Below are positions 27,612-36,320 of a DNA stretch of 64,000 nt, piece by piece; position 1 is the stretch's first letter, and each line of letters starts with the position of its first letter. This stretch comes from JAPPHA01 sp963664045 (GTDB lineage: Bacteria > Pseudomonadota > Alphaproteobacteria > Rhodobacterales > Rhodobacteraceae), in contig CAXXGT010000015.1 of the NCBI GenBank assembly GCA_963664045.2, positions 248,001-312,000 of the forward strand, given 5' to 3'. The notes beneath the pieces are model-generated. The model worked only from the letters and a program-made list of their open reading frames with translations, made no database searches and was not told the DNA's origin. Made by a program: the position numbers and the translations under genes.

Positions 27612-27621
27612 GAGCTCCAAG
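27612..27621. repeat. 10-bp target duplication, right copy
   Basis: Second copy of GAGCTCCAAG, immediately outside the element end at 27611. Confidence 0.85.
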
Positions 27622-27890
27622 CGTGCCCCATTGACAAAACGTGACATTTCTGACGACCTTCCAAATACATCAGTTGCAGAATGTCGCGATCTGGGGTCGG
27701 AAACGATACCGGACTGGCCCGTGGTTTTCTGCCGTTAGGACGGCGGGATCGGTACATATCGCCGCTATTGCGAACAGTTCTATCCGGATCAGCCGGATTG
27801 ACCACGGACGAGTGAGACCGCCTGGAGAGTCGGGCATTCCATCCGAGGGAAAGAATTTCGCGGCAAACGGAGCGAAGGGAGAAATCGCGC

Positions 27891-28919
27891 ATGCAATTCG
27901 GCAAGCTGTCCAGCGGGCTGACGGAGGCTTACCGCGGGTCGAATGTCGCCCGCCGCGTGGAGCGCTTCGACGCCTGGCTCGGTATGGCGGCTACGCTGGA
28001 GGTTGGCGGCGAAGGATACAACCACGCCGAAACCGTCATGGAATACTACGACCTTTGCAGCGAGTTCATGGTATTCGGCTGGGGCGAATCCCTTCATTTC
28101 GCGCCCCTGTCGCCCGGCGAGAGTCTGACGGACTCCAAAATCCGGCATCAGCGGCTGATGATCTCCAAACTGGCGCTGCAAAAGGGTATGACGGTGGTCG
28201 ATATAGGTTGCGGAAGCGGCGGCCCGATGCGCCGAGTCGCCCGGGAGGCCGGCGTCAGGGTCGTCGGGATCGACGCCAGCGATGTCCAGTTGCAAAGGGC
28301 AAGGTCGTTGAACGCCGAAGCGGGCCTCAACCGCACGGTCAACTGCGTCACGTCGAACTTCATGGACATGAGCACTTTCGAAGACAATGCTTTCGATCGG
28401 GGATACGCCATCGAATCGACGTGCCACGCGCCGGACAAGACGGGCGCATTCGTCGAGATTTTCCGTGTGCTGAAACCCGGCGCCCTTTTCTGGGGCCAGG
28501 AAATGTGCATGACCGACAGGTTCGATCCGAACGACAGCCGACACCTGACCGTCAAGCGGGATTTGATGCACGGCATTGCGCTCAAGGAAATCGCGACGAT
28601 GGGCGAAGTGAACCGGGCACTCGAAGCGGCGGGTTTCCAGATCGTCGAGGGCGTCGACCGGGCAGAGGCGGGGAACACGCCGTGGTATCGTCCCCTGGAA
28701 GCGCGGCACGGAAACCTGGGCAACGCCTTGGTCCGGATTCCGATGGGCCGCAAGGCGATTTTCGGGGCGTCGAAGCTGGCCGAATTGCTGGGGATGTTCC
28801 CGAAAGGCGCCGCCAAAGTCGTCCGGCTCATGGATCGGACCGCCAACGCCTATGTCGCGGGCGGCAAAACCGGAATTTTCACGCCGTTATACTGTTTCCT
28901 GGCCCGCAAACCCGGTTGA
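27891..28919 (+). CDS. Sterol C-24 methyltransferase homologue (ERG6/SMT type)
   Basis: A 342-residue SAM-dependent methyltransferase. Known eukaryotic SMTs add a methyl group to C-24 of the sterol side chain. Their signatures align here in order: YYDLCSEFMVFGWGESLHF (the sterol-binding Y-E-x-G-W-G region), SAM motif I TVVDIGCGSGGPMRRVA, the IESTCHAPDKTGAF segment, IFRVLKPGALF, TPWYRPL and the C-terminal AGGKTGIFTPLYCFLARKP, which is the SMT C-terminal domain ending rather than that of cyclopropane synthases or tocopherol methyltransferases. The gene starts at ATG after AAGGGAGAAAT. Without the ISAs1 element at 29011 the next gene would be the GPP34-P450. Substrate is inferred, not shown. Confidence 0.85.
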   Translation: MQFGKLSSGLTEAYRGSNVARRVERFDAWLGMAATLEVGGEGYNHAETVMEYYDLCSEFMVFGWGESLHFAPLSPGESLTDSKIRHQRLMISKLALQKGMTVVDIGCGSGGPMRRVAREAGVRVVGIDASDVQLQRARSLNAEAGLNRTVNCVTSNFMDMSTFEDNAFDRGYAIESTCHAPDKTGAFVEIFRVLKPGALFWGQEMCMTDRFDPNDSRHLTVKRDLMHGIALKEIATMGEVNRALEAAGFQIVEGVDRAEAGNTPWYRPLEARHGNLGNALVRIPMGRKAIFGASKLAELLGMFPKGAAKVVRLMDRTANAYVAGGKTGIFTPLYCFLARKPG

Positions 28920-28921
28920 GC

Positions 28922-28939
28922 GCCGGTCGGCCGACCGGC
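28922..28939. terminator. 18-bp perfect palindrome after the SMT gene
   Basis: GCCGGTCGGCCGACCGGC begins 3 bp after the SMT stop codon and continues into a further GC-rich pairing. No T-tract follows, so it is either a weak terminator, an mRNA 3'-end stabiliser or a protein site. Confidence 0.5.
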
Positions 28940-29127
28940 CGAAACGCCAAAAGATCGGCCAAGTGGCGTGACGGGTTGCGGAGACCGGGGCGGATTCCGT
29001 GCGGAAATGCCAGGGCCAATTTTTGTAGCGTCAATTTTCGTTTGTTTTGATTGATTTACGTCGCGGGCTGGACTCTTGCCTCCTGCCCGTCCATAGTGGC
29101 ACCGAATCGGGAATCGAATCAGGTGCC

Positions 29128-30962
29128 ATGATCGACCTTTCCAGACTGTCCGCAATACCGGTCGCACGTCGCGAGGAACAGCGCTTCCGCGATCTCCTGG
29201 ACGAACATCATTACCTCGGCGCGGGAGCGAAGATCGGCGAAACCATTTGGTATGCGGCCGACGACGGCAGCGGCGCATGGCCGGCGCTGGCCGCCTTCTC
29301 GGCTGCGGCGCTCAAATGCACGGCGCGCGACCGCTGGATCGGCTGGAGCCCGCGGGACAGGTTCGGGCGGTTGCACCTGGTTGCCAACAATGTGCGCCTG
29401 CTGCTGCGCGGACGGCAGCCGAACCTGGGTTCCCGCTTTCTCGGCCTCTGTGCGCGGCGCATCAATGCCGACTGGCAGGCCCGCTATCATCATCCGCTGC
29501 TGCTCCTGGAAACCTTCTGCGACCCGGAGCGCCACAGCGGCACGGTCTACCGCGCCGCCAACTGGATCACCGTCGGCAGGACCCGCGGCTACCGCCGCCA
29601 CGGCAACGGCTATGTCGCGGGATCGACACCGAAACAGGTGTTGGTGCTGCCGCTCGCGCCCGATGTCCGCGCCCGGCTCACCGCCCCGGCGCTGGCGCCG
29701 GAACTCCAGCTTCACGGAACCGAGAAGATGCGCAAGATGAACACCGCCGAAATGGCCAGCCTGTACGACTACTTCACCGAAATCGACGATCCTCGCGGAC
29801 GCCGCGGGCGCCGCTACCATCTGCCGACGTTGCTGTCGCTCTGTGCTGCGGCCACGCTGTGTGGCGCCAATGGCTGGAAGGCGATCCATGCCTGGATCCA
29901 GGACCTCGGACCGGGGATGCTGAGGCATTTCCGCCTGCCCAGGGCCGGGAATGGCACCCATGACCTCCCGAGCATCTATTGCATCCGCAACATCATGGTC
30001 ACGGTCGACCCCGACCAGCTTGCCGCAGCCACGGCCCGCTTCTGCCGGGACCATGGCTGGGACCAGGGTGCGGGCATCGCCATCGACGGCAAGACCATCC
30101 GCGGTGCTGTCGATGACGAGGGCCGCAAGACCCATGTGCTCGGCGCCAGCAGCCACGACGCCTCCGCGCCGTTGGCTCAAAAAAAACCGTGCTGACCATC
30201 GAGGAAGACGGGAAAGACACGGAGAAGGCCACCAACGAGATCGGCGTCTTCATCCCGACCATGGACCTGATCCCCGACATCAGCGGTCGAACGGTCACCG
30301 TCGATGCCCTGCTCACCCAGACAGCGATCGCTGCCTACCTGCACGACCGCGGCGCAGATTTCCTCTTCGTCGCCAAGGGCAACCAGAAGACCCTCTCCAA
30401 TGACATCAAGGCCTTCTTCGCCTCTCAGCCGCCCAGGGAGCCCGACTTTGCCGCACAATCACCGCAACCGGCGCACGGACGCATCGAGAAGCGGGAGATC
30501 CGGACCGCGACCGAACCGGTCGCGGGCATCAGCTTCCCCTGGGTCGAACAGGTGTTCCTGATCAAGCGAACCACACGGTCCTACCGCTGTGGGCGCAATG
30601 GAGAGCCGGCAAGGATCGGCGAGCCCAAGGTCGAGTTGGTCTACGGCATCACCAGCCACACGCCGCAGAGCGCCGATGCCGAGGCGATCCCGGGCTTCAA
30701 TCGCGGCCACTGGTCCTGCGAAAATCGCGTGCATTGGATCCTCGACGACGCCGGAACATGGAACGAAGACAAGTGCCGGGTCCGGAGCGGCCATGGCCCG
30801 GAGAACCTCAGTTGCCTCCGAAGACTGGCCATCGGCCTCATCCTCGGGCGCAACAAGCCGGTCAGGCCGACCGTCGAAAAGTTGAACCGGAACCCGCGCC
30901 TCGTGCTCGACTATCTCCGGCTCAGCCAGAACACGCGGCCACGCACAATGTCCGCCGCATAG
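29128..30962 (+). CDS. DruA-like domain fused to ISAs1 transposase, read by -1 frameshift
   Basis: The first frame (stop at 30195) carries DUF4338: FRDLLDEHHYLGAGAKIG, CTARDRWIGWSPRDRFGRL, LVANNVRLLLRGRQPNLGS, LLLETFCDPERHSGTVYRA, NWITVGRTRGYRRHGNG, then the ISAs1 N-terminal domain (LYDYFTEIDDPRGRRGRRY) and first catalytic Asp in GIAIDGKTIRGAV. After a -1 slip at AQKK the second frame continues EKATNEIGVFIPTMDLI, TVTVDALLTQ (second Asp) and GHWSCENRVHWILDD (Glu), ending TRPRTMSAA. Unshifted translation gives a protein of about 355 residues with the DruA domain and only one DDE residue. ATG 29128 follows a GGTGCC stretch. Confidence 0.8.
30179..30186 (+). promoter_or_regulatory. A8 slippery run, candidate -1 frameshift site (element B)
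   Basis: GCT CAA AAA AAA CCG TGC TGA: an A-AAA-AAA heptamer with the zero-frame stop two codons later. It falls at the same protein position (after the H-V-L/M-G segment following the first catalytic Asp) as the A-run of element A. Confidence 0.65.
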
Positions 30963-31290
30963 ACCCGCAAGGGGTCACACCACCACATCACGGCCACACA
31001 TCCTGCCCGGCAACGCCAGGCAGGCCGATCGGGCGCGGCTGGAATCGACCGCCAGGGGCAAAATATCGCCGCAAACCACGCGGCGGCGCCAAAACCACCT
31101 GCCAGAAAACCCAATGCCAGCAACCGACCCGCCAAGCGAACGCGCAAGCAACCGCCAACAAAAATCAACCCTGGCGGAAATGGCGAAGAGTGTTGCCATA
31201 CCTGTTACGCGATGTCATCTTTAGAACCAAAATCAAGGAGCGTTTGCGCCGCGCCGCGCTGCGAATTCGGAAACAGGGAGGCTGTGACCG

Positions 31291-33318
31291 ATGCCTGATA
31301 TCCCCGAGGAAGTGACAACTCAGCCGTTAAGTTTGCCCGACGAGCTTATTCTAATGCTCCTCAACGAACAAACCGGCTACTTTCATCAGGTGCCTGGCTG
31401 GAATTTGAATTGTGCCGTGGTCGGCGCAGCACTCGCCGAACTTTGTCTCCTATCGCGCATCGATACGGACATGGAATTGCTGCTCCTGGTGGACCCGACG
31501 GAAACTGGCAACCCCATCCTGGACCCCATTCTGAAGGAAATCGCGGACGAACCGGTTCAACGGAACGCACAATACTGGATCGAACGGCTCGCCGTCCATG
31601 CGGAGACAATCATCGATTCGACGCTGGACCGACTGGTGGTGTTAAGTATCCTGGAACACCACAACGGCGGTTTCTGGACGCTGGCGCCTGTCAGCGGGCA
31701 CTCAGACCGGCACGACGGCGCCCGGGAAGTGACCGTAAGCCAGTCCATCAAAGCGCGTATCGGCGGAGTTATCTTGACCGGCGCGATTCCCGATCCGAGA
31801 GACGTCGTTGTCGTTTGCCTCGTTAATGCCTGTGACGTGCTCCGCTTCATATTCGAACTTGATGACGAGACCGAAAAGCGCATCGACCTGATCTGCAAGA
31901 TGGATCTGATCGGCCGTTCCATAGCCGACGCGGTTCGGAAAACCATAGCCAACCCGCTGCTTCGGCGTTCGGCACTGACCAAGAAAATTCCGGCGGTCTC
32001 GCTGCGCCGGTTGCTGCTCAATCCGCATTTGCGCGTCGGCAACATTCCGGCCCTCTTTGCAGACCTTGCAAATGAGTACGGGCCCGTGTTCGAGGTTCGC
32101 CGGCCGTTTGCGAAACCGATGATCTTCCTCGCCGGGCCACAGACAAACCGCTGGGCGCATCGGCACGGGCGAACCTACCTGAGGTCCATGAATTATTTTT
32201 CCGACTTCGAGAAGGTCTACGGTGCGCACGGCGTATTGCCCTCCTTGGATGGCGCCGACCATTTCCGACTGCGCAAGGCTCTGTCGCCGGCCTATTCGCG
32301 CGCGAGGCTGGCGGGCCAGCTGGATCGGGTTTATCGCCATGGCCGGGAGTACATGGCCGATTGGACGGTCGGCGATCGCTTCCCGGCAACGCGCCTGTGC
32401 CGGCGCATGATCAACGCGCAGCTCTCGCCGCTCTTCATCAGCATCGATTCGCAGGATATTTTCGAGGATTTGATGACCTACAAGGAGCGCGCGCTCAACA
32501 TCCATATTTTGAAGGTTTTGCCCAAATTCATGCTGAAAACTTTCAGCATGAAACGCCGGGCGAAATCCATCGACACGTTGATGGCGCGTGTCCAGGGCCT
32601 TCATACGCCGGCCCAGCGGGTCGGTTGTCCGCGGGTCCTCGCAGATGACCTGCTTAGCCTGCACGCGAGCGATCCGCAACTGGTGCCAGAGTCAAACCTG
32701 CGCTTCGCTCTGTCGGCGGCACTGATCGCCAGCGTTTATCTCGGCGATGCATTCACCTTTGCGCTTTACGCCATGGCGGCGGCGCCCGAACTCCACGAGA
32801 GAATTCGCAGCGAAGCAGACGCCCTGTTCGAGAACGGCGATCCGGATGGCGAGGCCTTTACCGCGTCTTCAATCGACGTCACCCACCGTTTTCTCAGGGA
32901 ATGCCTGCGCATGTACCCGATCGTCCCGATGTCTCTGCGGGATGTGATGAATTCATGCATCGTCGAGGGCTACGAACTGCCGGTGGGGTCGCGGCTCTAC
33001 ATTGCCCAGACGGCCTCGCATTACATGGCGGATGTCTTCCCCGATCCTTTTTCGTTCGACATCGATCGCTATCTCCCTTCGCGCAACGAGCACCTCGGCC
33101 CCGGGTATGCGCCTTACGGGCTTGGTACGCACACGTGTCTCGGCAACCGCTGGATGGATCTGCAGCTGGCCGTTAACGTGCTGATGGTCGCGCATTACTT
33201 CACCCTCGAAGTATCCCCTGCAAACTATTCGCTGCGGTTCAGCCCGCTGCCGTCGATGAAGCCGAACAAAACGCTGAAGTTCCATATCGCGGAGCAGAGG
33301 CGCGAACTGCCCATCTGA
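31291..33318 (+). CDS. GPP34 (GOLPH3-like) domain fused to cytochrome P450
   Basis: A 675-residue two-domain protein. Residues 9-230 match GPP34: LSLPDELILMLLNEQTG, AVVGAALAELCLLSRID, DPTETGNPILDPILKEIA, VTVSQSIKARIGGVILTGAI, DPRDVVVVCLVNACDVL. Residues about 240-660 are a P450: K-helix E-x-x-R in LRECLRMYP, PERF-like DPFSFDIDRYLP, and haem loop YAPYGLGTHTCLGNRW with the thiolate cysteine. The I-helix region (ALIASVYLGDAFTFALY) lacks the textbook A-G-x-D-T-T, so oxygen activation or reaction type may differ. GOLPH3 binds PI4P membranes in eukaryotes; a membrane- or lipid-docking role here is inferred. Good site GGGAGG before ATG. No reductase partner nearby. Confidence 0.85.
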   Translation: MPDIPEEVTTQPLSLPDELILMLLNEQTGYFHQVPGWNLNCAVVGAALAELCLLSRIDTDMELLLLVDPTETGNPILDPILKEIADEPVQRNAQYWIERLAVHAETIIDSTLDRLVVLSILEHHNGGFWTLAPVSGHSDRHDGAREVTVSQSIKARIGGVILTGAIPDPRDVVVVCLVNACDVLRFIFELDDETEKRIDLICKMDLIGRSIADAVRKTIANPLLRRSALTKKIPAVSLRRLLLNPHLRVGNIPALFADLANEYGPVFEVRRPFAKPMIFLAGPQTNRWAHRHGRTYLRSMNYFSDFEKVYGAHGVLPSLDGADHFRLRKALSPAYSRARLAGQLDRVYRHGREYMADWTVGDRFPATRLCRRMINAQLSPLFISIDSQDIFEDLMTYKERALNIHILKVLPKFMLKTFSMKRRAKSIDTLMARVQGLHTPAQRVGCPRVLADDLLSLHASDPQLVPESNLRFALSAALIASVYLGDAFTFALYAMAAAPELHERIRSEADALFENGDPDGEAFTASSIDVTHRFLRECLRMYPIVPMSLRDVMNSCIVEGYELPVGSRLYIAQTASHYMADVFPDPFSFDIDRYLPSRNEHLGPGYAPYGLGTHTCLGNRWMDLQLAVNVLMVAHYFTLEVSPANYSLRFSPLPSMKPNKTLKFHIAEQRRELPI

Positions 33319-33477
33319 TGCGCCGGGGCCCATGGCTCCCATGCCTGTCAAGAACACACACTTAACTCTGGGCTGATTTCGTGCAATTTGCCCGGGCATG
33401 CAGATAGGCATGGGACAGGTTCCGTTGGAGACGATGGAATGGTTCAGGACGGCATGCAACGCCGGAGAGCTGTCGCC

Positions 33478-34189
33478 AGGACATTCCCACGCTGCGGCCG
33501 ATCTTGCATACAGCCGATGAACGGAGGACGAATCGCCGTGTTCTGGCCGTTTTTCGCGTTTGCGGAACCGTCCACAGGGGGGTGCAGGCGCAGTGTTCGG
33601 CCCTTGGGTGAATCGTTCCGGAGGTTTGGCAGCTGTCCGTCGGCACCCGGGAATCGCCCGGATCCGTTGCCACCGCTCAGGGCCGGGTCAGGGCCGCGAT
33701 GGCTTCGCTGCGGTTCAGCTGCAGCCGTCGCCGTGTTTCGGCGAGGCTCTCCGCCTCGCGGCGGTTGGCGAAGACCACCGCGAGCGCGATGTTGTTGAGG
33801 CTGGACCGGTTCGCCGGGTCGTGGCCCGTGCGGGTCAGGCAGGCGTCCTCGCCGAAGACGCAGTCTCGTTGCCGGTGGTTCATGTTCTCCACCGCCCAGT
33901 GACGGCGATGCAGCCGGAGCAGGTCCTCCGGCGACGCGGCTGCGGCATCAAGCGTGGTGATGACATGTGCGGTCTCGGTGTCGTCCTTCCCGCCATTGTC
34001 ACCGTCCTTCTTCAGCGGCTCCCGGTAGCGGGTGACGCGGGCGTTCTGGCTAACGCCTGGGTCGTTGATCAGGCGCTCGTGCGGGCTCAGGACGCTGATG
34101 GAGCGCTGCTCCAGCGCCCGTGGGCCTTTTCGAGATCCTCCGCGAATCCGTTTCGACATTCGTCCGAATTTGCCGGGCGCAACACTCAC
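33478..34189 (-). pseudogene. ISAs1-family transposase, C-terminal fragment
   Basis: Terminal repeat CAGGACATTCCCACGCTG at 33478 precedes the 3' end of a transposase frame (stop 33677) reading VTRYREPLKKDGDN, RHWAVENMNHRQRDCVFGED and IAALTRP. From the terminus to about 34143 it is near-identical to the decayed element at 23391-24100. Everything upstream of the last about 150 residues is lost. Confidence 0.85.
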
Positions 34190-34455
34190 TGAAGTTCACG
34201 CACGCTTGCGGCCATCTTCCTCCCTTCCACCTGGCCGCCTGACGGCGGCGGGGAGGACGGTTCCTCACTTCACGAACGATGGCCCTCCCGTCCTGCATTG
34301 ACCACTGGCTGCTCTGGTGCGACTGAACGAACGTGCCACGGCGTTCCGGCAGCGGCGAATCCGACGGCACATTCCGGGAGCCTCGGGTCGAGGAACACGT
34401 GCGAAGCCGCCAGGAGACCGACCGGACGTCCCGTCGGCACTCCACTGGTTCGTTC
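34190..34455. other. Intergenic, nothing recognised
   Basis: About 265 bp between the ISAs1 fragment and the 3' end of the DUF2147 gene; no coding or RNA signal seen. Confidence 0.3.
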
Positions 34456-34890
34456 CTATTCGACCCGCGTCCAGACTTGGTCCTTGCAGAAAAACAGCAC
34501 GCAGCCAGAGACATTCAGTGTATTGTCGTCCTTCACTTCCAGTTTGGAACGGTAGGTCTGGCCGTCCTCGGGATTGTAGATCCGGCCCTTTGTCCACTTG
34601 CCGTCGCCGGTTTTTGTGAAACCCGACATCAGTTGAAGCCCGAGAAGAGGTCGTGTCCGCAACGCTACGTTCTTGTTCTTATCGTCGAGTTTCAGCGTGC
34701 CATCCGCATTGTGCGGCTCGGAGAACCAGACGATCTTGCCGCAGAGTTTCTTGCCACAGGGCCGAATCTCGATATGCGAATTGCCGGCCGAGGTCAGCCA
34801 TACCCCCGTGGGGTCGGCGTTGCCGACGCCCGCGAAAAAAATTGTTGCCGCAAGCCCGGTGAGAATTGCCTTTAAAAGCCTCTTGATCAT
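34456..34890 (-). CDS. DUF2147 secreted/periplasmic protein
   Basis: A 144-residue protein with a signal peptide (MIKRLLKAILTGLAATIFFAG, cleavage near GNADP). The mature part is DUF2147, a small lipocalin-like beta-barrel family: DPTGVWLTSAGNSHIEIRPC, CGKIVWFSEP, GLQLMSGFTKTGDGKWTKG, RIYNPEDGQTYRSKLEV, VSGCVLFFCKDQVW. Function of the family is unclear. Its ATG overlaps the IscB stop codon (ATGA), so it probably now depends on the IscB transcript or the end of the inserted element. Confidence 0.85.
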   Translation of the reverse strand: MIKRLLKAILTGLAATIFFAGVGNADPTGVWLTSAGNSHIEIRPCGKKLCGKIVWFSEPHNADGTLKLDDKNKNVALRTRPLLGLQLMSGFTKTGDGKWTKGRIYNPEDGQTYRSKLEVKDDNTLNVSGCVLFFCKDQVWTRVE

Positions 34891-36320
34891 CTGTCCAACT
34901 CGCAGGAAACCCCGTCCTTCGGGGCGGGGAGGAATGCGATGTCGCGTGTTCCATGCATCGGCACCTTCTCCTTCTTCCGGAACGTGTCGAGGGCGTAGCC
35001 GTAACCGTCGCCGCGCTGGACGATACGGCAATGCCTGTGCGAGACGCCCTGGACGGGGCCGCCGGCGGTCTGGACGTTGAAGGATCCGGAGGCCCGCACC
35101 GCGACGCGCCCCACATGGACGCCCTGCCTCTTCCCCGTGGGCACGGTCGCGCGCACGATGTCACCCGTCCTGAAGCCCTTGACGGATTTCTTCGCCATCA
35201 GGTAGCCGACGGGAAACCCGAACCGGTTCACGCGCGTGCGCGCATGTGATCCCCGGCCCGTGGCCTTGATACCGAGCACGGGCTGATCCCAGCCCTTCAG
35301 CGCGGGCGTCTCCCCCACGCAGGCCGCGTCAAGGGCATGCGTCTTCGGGATCCCCAGCCGCGTCCGGTTGTACTTCGTCCGCCCGCCCGAGGAGCCGGAA
35401 ACGGGCAGGCCCGTGCATCGCAGCCCTTCGAACAGGACGCGACGGGTGGCGTTGACCGCGGCGGCGTCATGAAGCGGTGCCCTGGCGTCCGCGAGAACCC
35501 GCCGCAGCCGTTCGGGTTGCCCGGACAGGAAGCCCTCCACCGGCCCCGCACCCTTGACCAGGTTGCAGGACGGACAGGCCAGCGTCAGGTTGGAGACCCG
35601 GTCGGACCCGCCCCAAGCCTTCGGGCGAATGTGATCAACCTGGAGCGGTGTCTCCGTTGCGTCGCAATACGCGCATCTGCGGTCCCATTTCTCCAGGAGA
35701 TACTCCCGGACCTCGTCGCCGGCGAGGGTGCCCTGCTGGGACTCCACGCCCTCGATGTCAGGGCTCTCCAGCGCCTGCATGTCGAAGCGCACCGTCTCGC
35801 ACCGGATCCCGGTCACGGGCGCGAGCCTCCCGAAACGTTCGGTCCAGGACAGCACGTTGTCCACCCGCGACTGCAGCGACGGCGCGAGCCTGCGTCCCGG
35901 GCGCCGGTTCAGGAACCGCTTCTTCCGATAGCGCAGGTTCGCCGAGCGCCGGCGTCTCCGGTAATTCGCCCGTTGCTCCATCGACTTCCGGATCCGCGCG
36001 CCCCTGTGCTCGATCTCGGCAAGGGACAGGACCTCGCCGTCGTCTTTCACCAGCGCCAGGCCGGTCCTCCTCGATCCCGGATCGATCTTGAGATCCAGGG
36101 GCTGCGTCTCTCCTCCGGTCCTGTCCCGGAGCCTGATGGTGAACGGATAGAGGCGGACCACGACGGCGCGCCCCGTCTTCAGAAAAATCCTCGCCCGCGC
36201 CGGATGACACGGCATCAGCGGGTCGCCCCGCCGGTCGAGAACGAAAACGCGGCTTACGCCGCACTGGGAGTCGCCGGAGCTTCTCCCGTGACGCCGGCCA
36301 TGGCCGGGCTCCTCTCGCAC
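34887..36320 (-). CDS. iscB: IscB RNA-guided nuclease
   Basis: Ancestor-type relative of Cas9, cutting double-stranded DNA under omega RNA guidance. Domains in order: PLMP domain (FVLDRRGDPLMPCHPARARI), RuvC-I DLKIDPGSRRTGLALV, arginine-rich bridge helix (NYRRRRRSANLRYRKKRFL), RuvC-II around VTGIRCETVRFDMQ, HNH with CAYCDATETPLQVDHIRPK and ACPSCNLVKG, RuvC-III KTHALDAACVG, then the target-adjacent-motif interaction domain. All catalytic residues I can place are present. The usual start just before FVLD reads GTA (36257-36255); the nearest in-frame start is GTG at 36320, inside the omega RNA, so translation start is uncertain. The stop overlaps the DUF2147 ATG. Confidence 0.9.
   Translation of the reverse strand: MREEPGHGRRHGRSSGDSQCGVSRVFVLDRRGDPLMPCHPARARIFLKTGRAVVVRLYPFTIRLRDRTGGETQPLDLKIDPGSRRTGLALVKDDGEVLSLAEIEHRGARIRKSMEQRANYRRRRRSANLRYRKKRFLNRRPGRRLAPSLQSRVDNVLSWTERFGRLAPVTGIRCETVRFDMQALESPDIEGVESQQGTLAGDEVREYLLEKWDRRCAYCDATETPLQVDHIRPKAWGGSDRVSNLTLACPSCNLVKGAGPVEGFLSGQPERLRRVLADARAPLHDAAAVNATRRVLFEGLRCTGLPVSGSSGGRTKYNRTRLGIPKTHALDAACVGETPALKGWDQPVLGIKATGRGSHARTRVNRFGFPVGYLMAKKSVKGFRTGDIVRATVPTGKRQGVHVGRVAVRASGSFNVQTAGGPVQGVSHRHCRIVQRGDGYGYALDTFRKKEKVPMHGTRDIAFLPAPKDGVSCELDR

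Larger units (their letters stand above)
29011..31173 (+). mobile_element. Intact ISAs1-family element with DruA-transposase fusion (element B)
   Basis: 2163 bp. Inverted ends: left CAGGGCCAATTTTTGT (29011-29026); right, read inwards, CAGGGTTGATTTTTGT (31173-31158). Flanks are GCGGAAATGC (29001-29010) and GCGGAAATGG (31174-31183), a 10-bp target duplication with one mismatch. The ends differ from element A, so it is a separate ISAs1 lineage with the same gene plan. It lies between the SMT and GPP34-P450 genes. Confidence 0.82.

Noticed and set aside
27891..28919. Cyclopropane-fatty-acid synthase or tocopherol methyltransferase for the SMT homologue
   Set aside because: The Y..GWG sterol segment, IESTCHAP region and AGGKTGIFTPL C-terminus are SMT features; the cyclopropane synthase C-terminus is absent.
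27641..29050. 469-codon plus-strand frame across the SMT gene
   Set aside because: Alternative frame of the SMT gene; composition is Arg/Gly-rich and it has no motif, whereas the frame 27891-28919 aligns with SMTs throughout.
26436..30186. A8 runs as simple sequencing errors or decay
   Set aside because: Not excluded, but both elements have intact ends and target duplications, no other disruption, and the same -1 offset at the same protein position, which is unlikely by chance.
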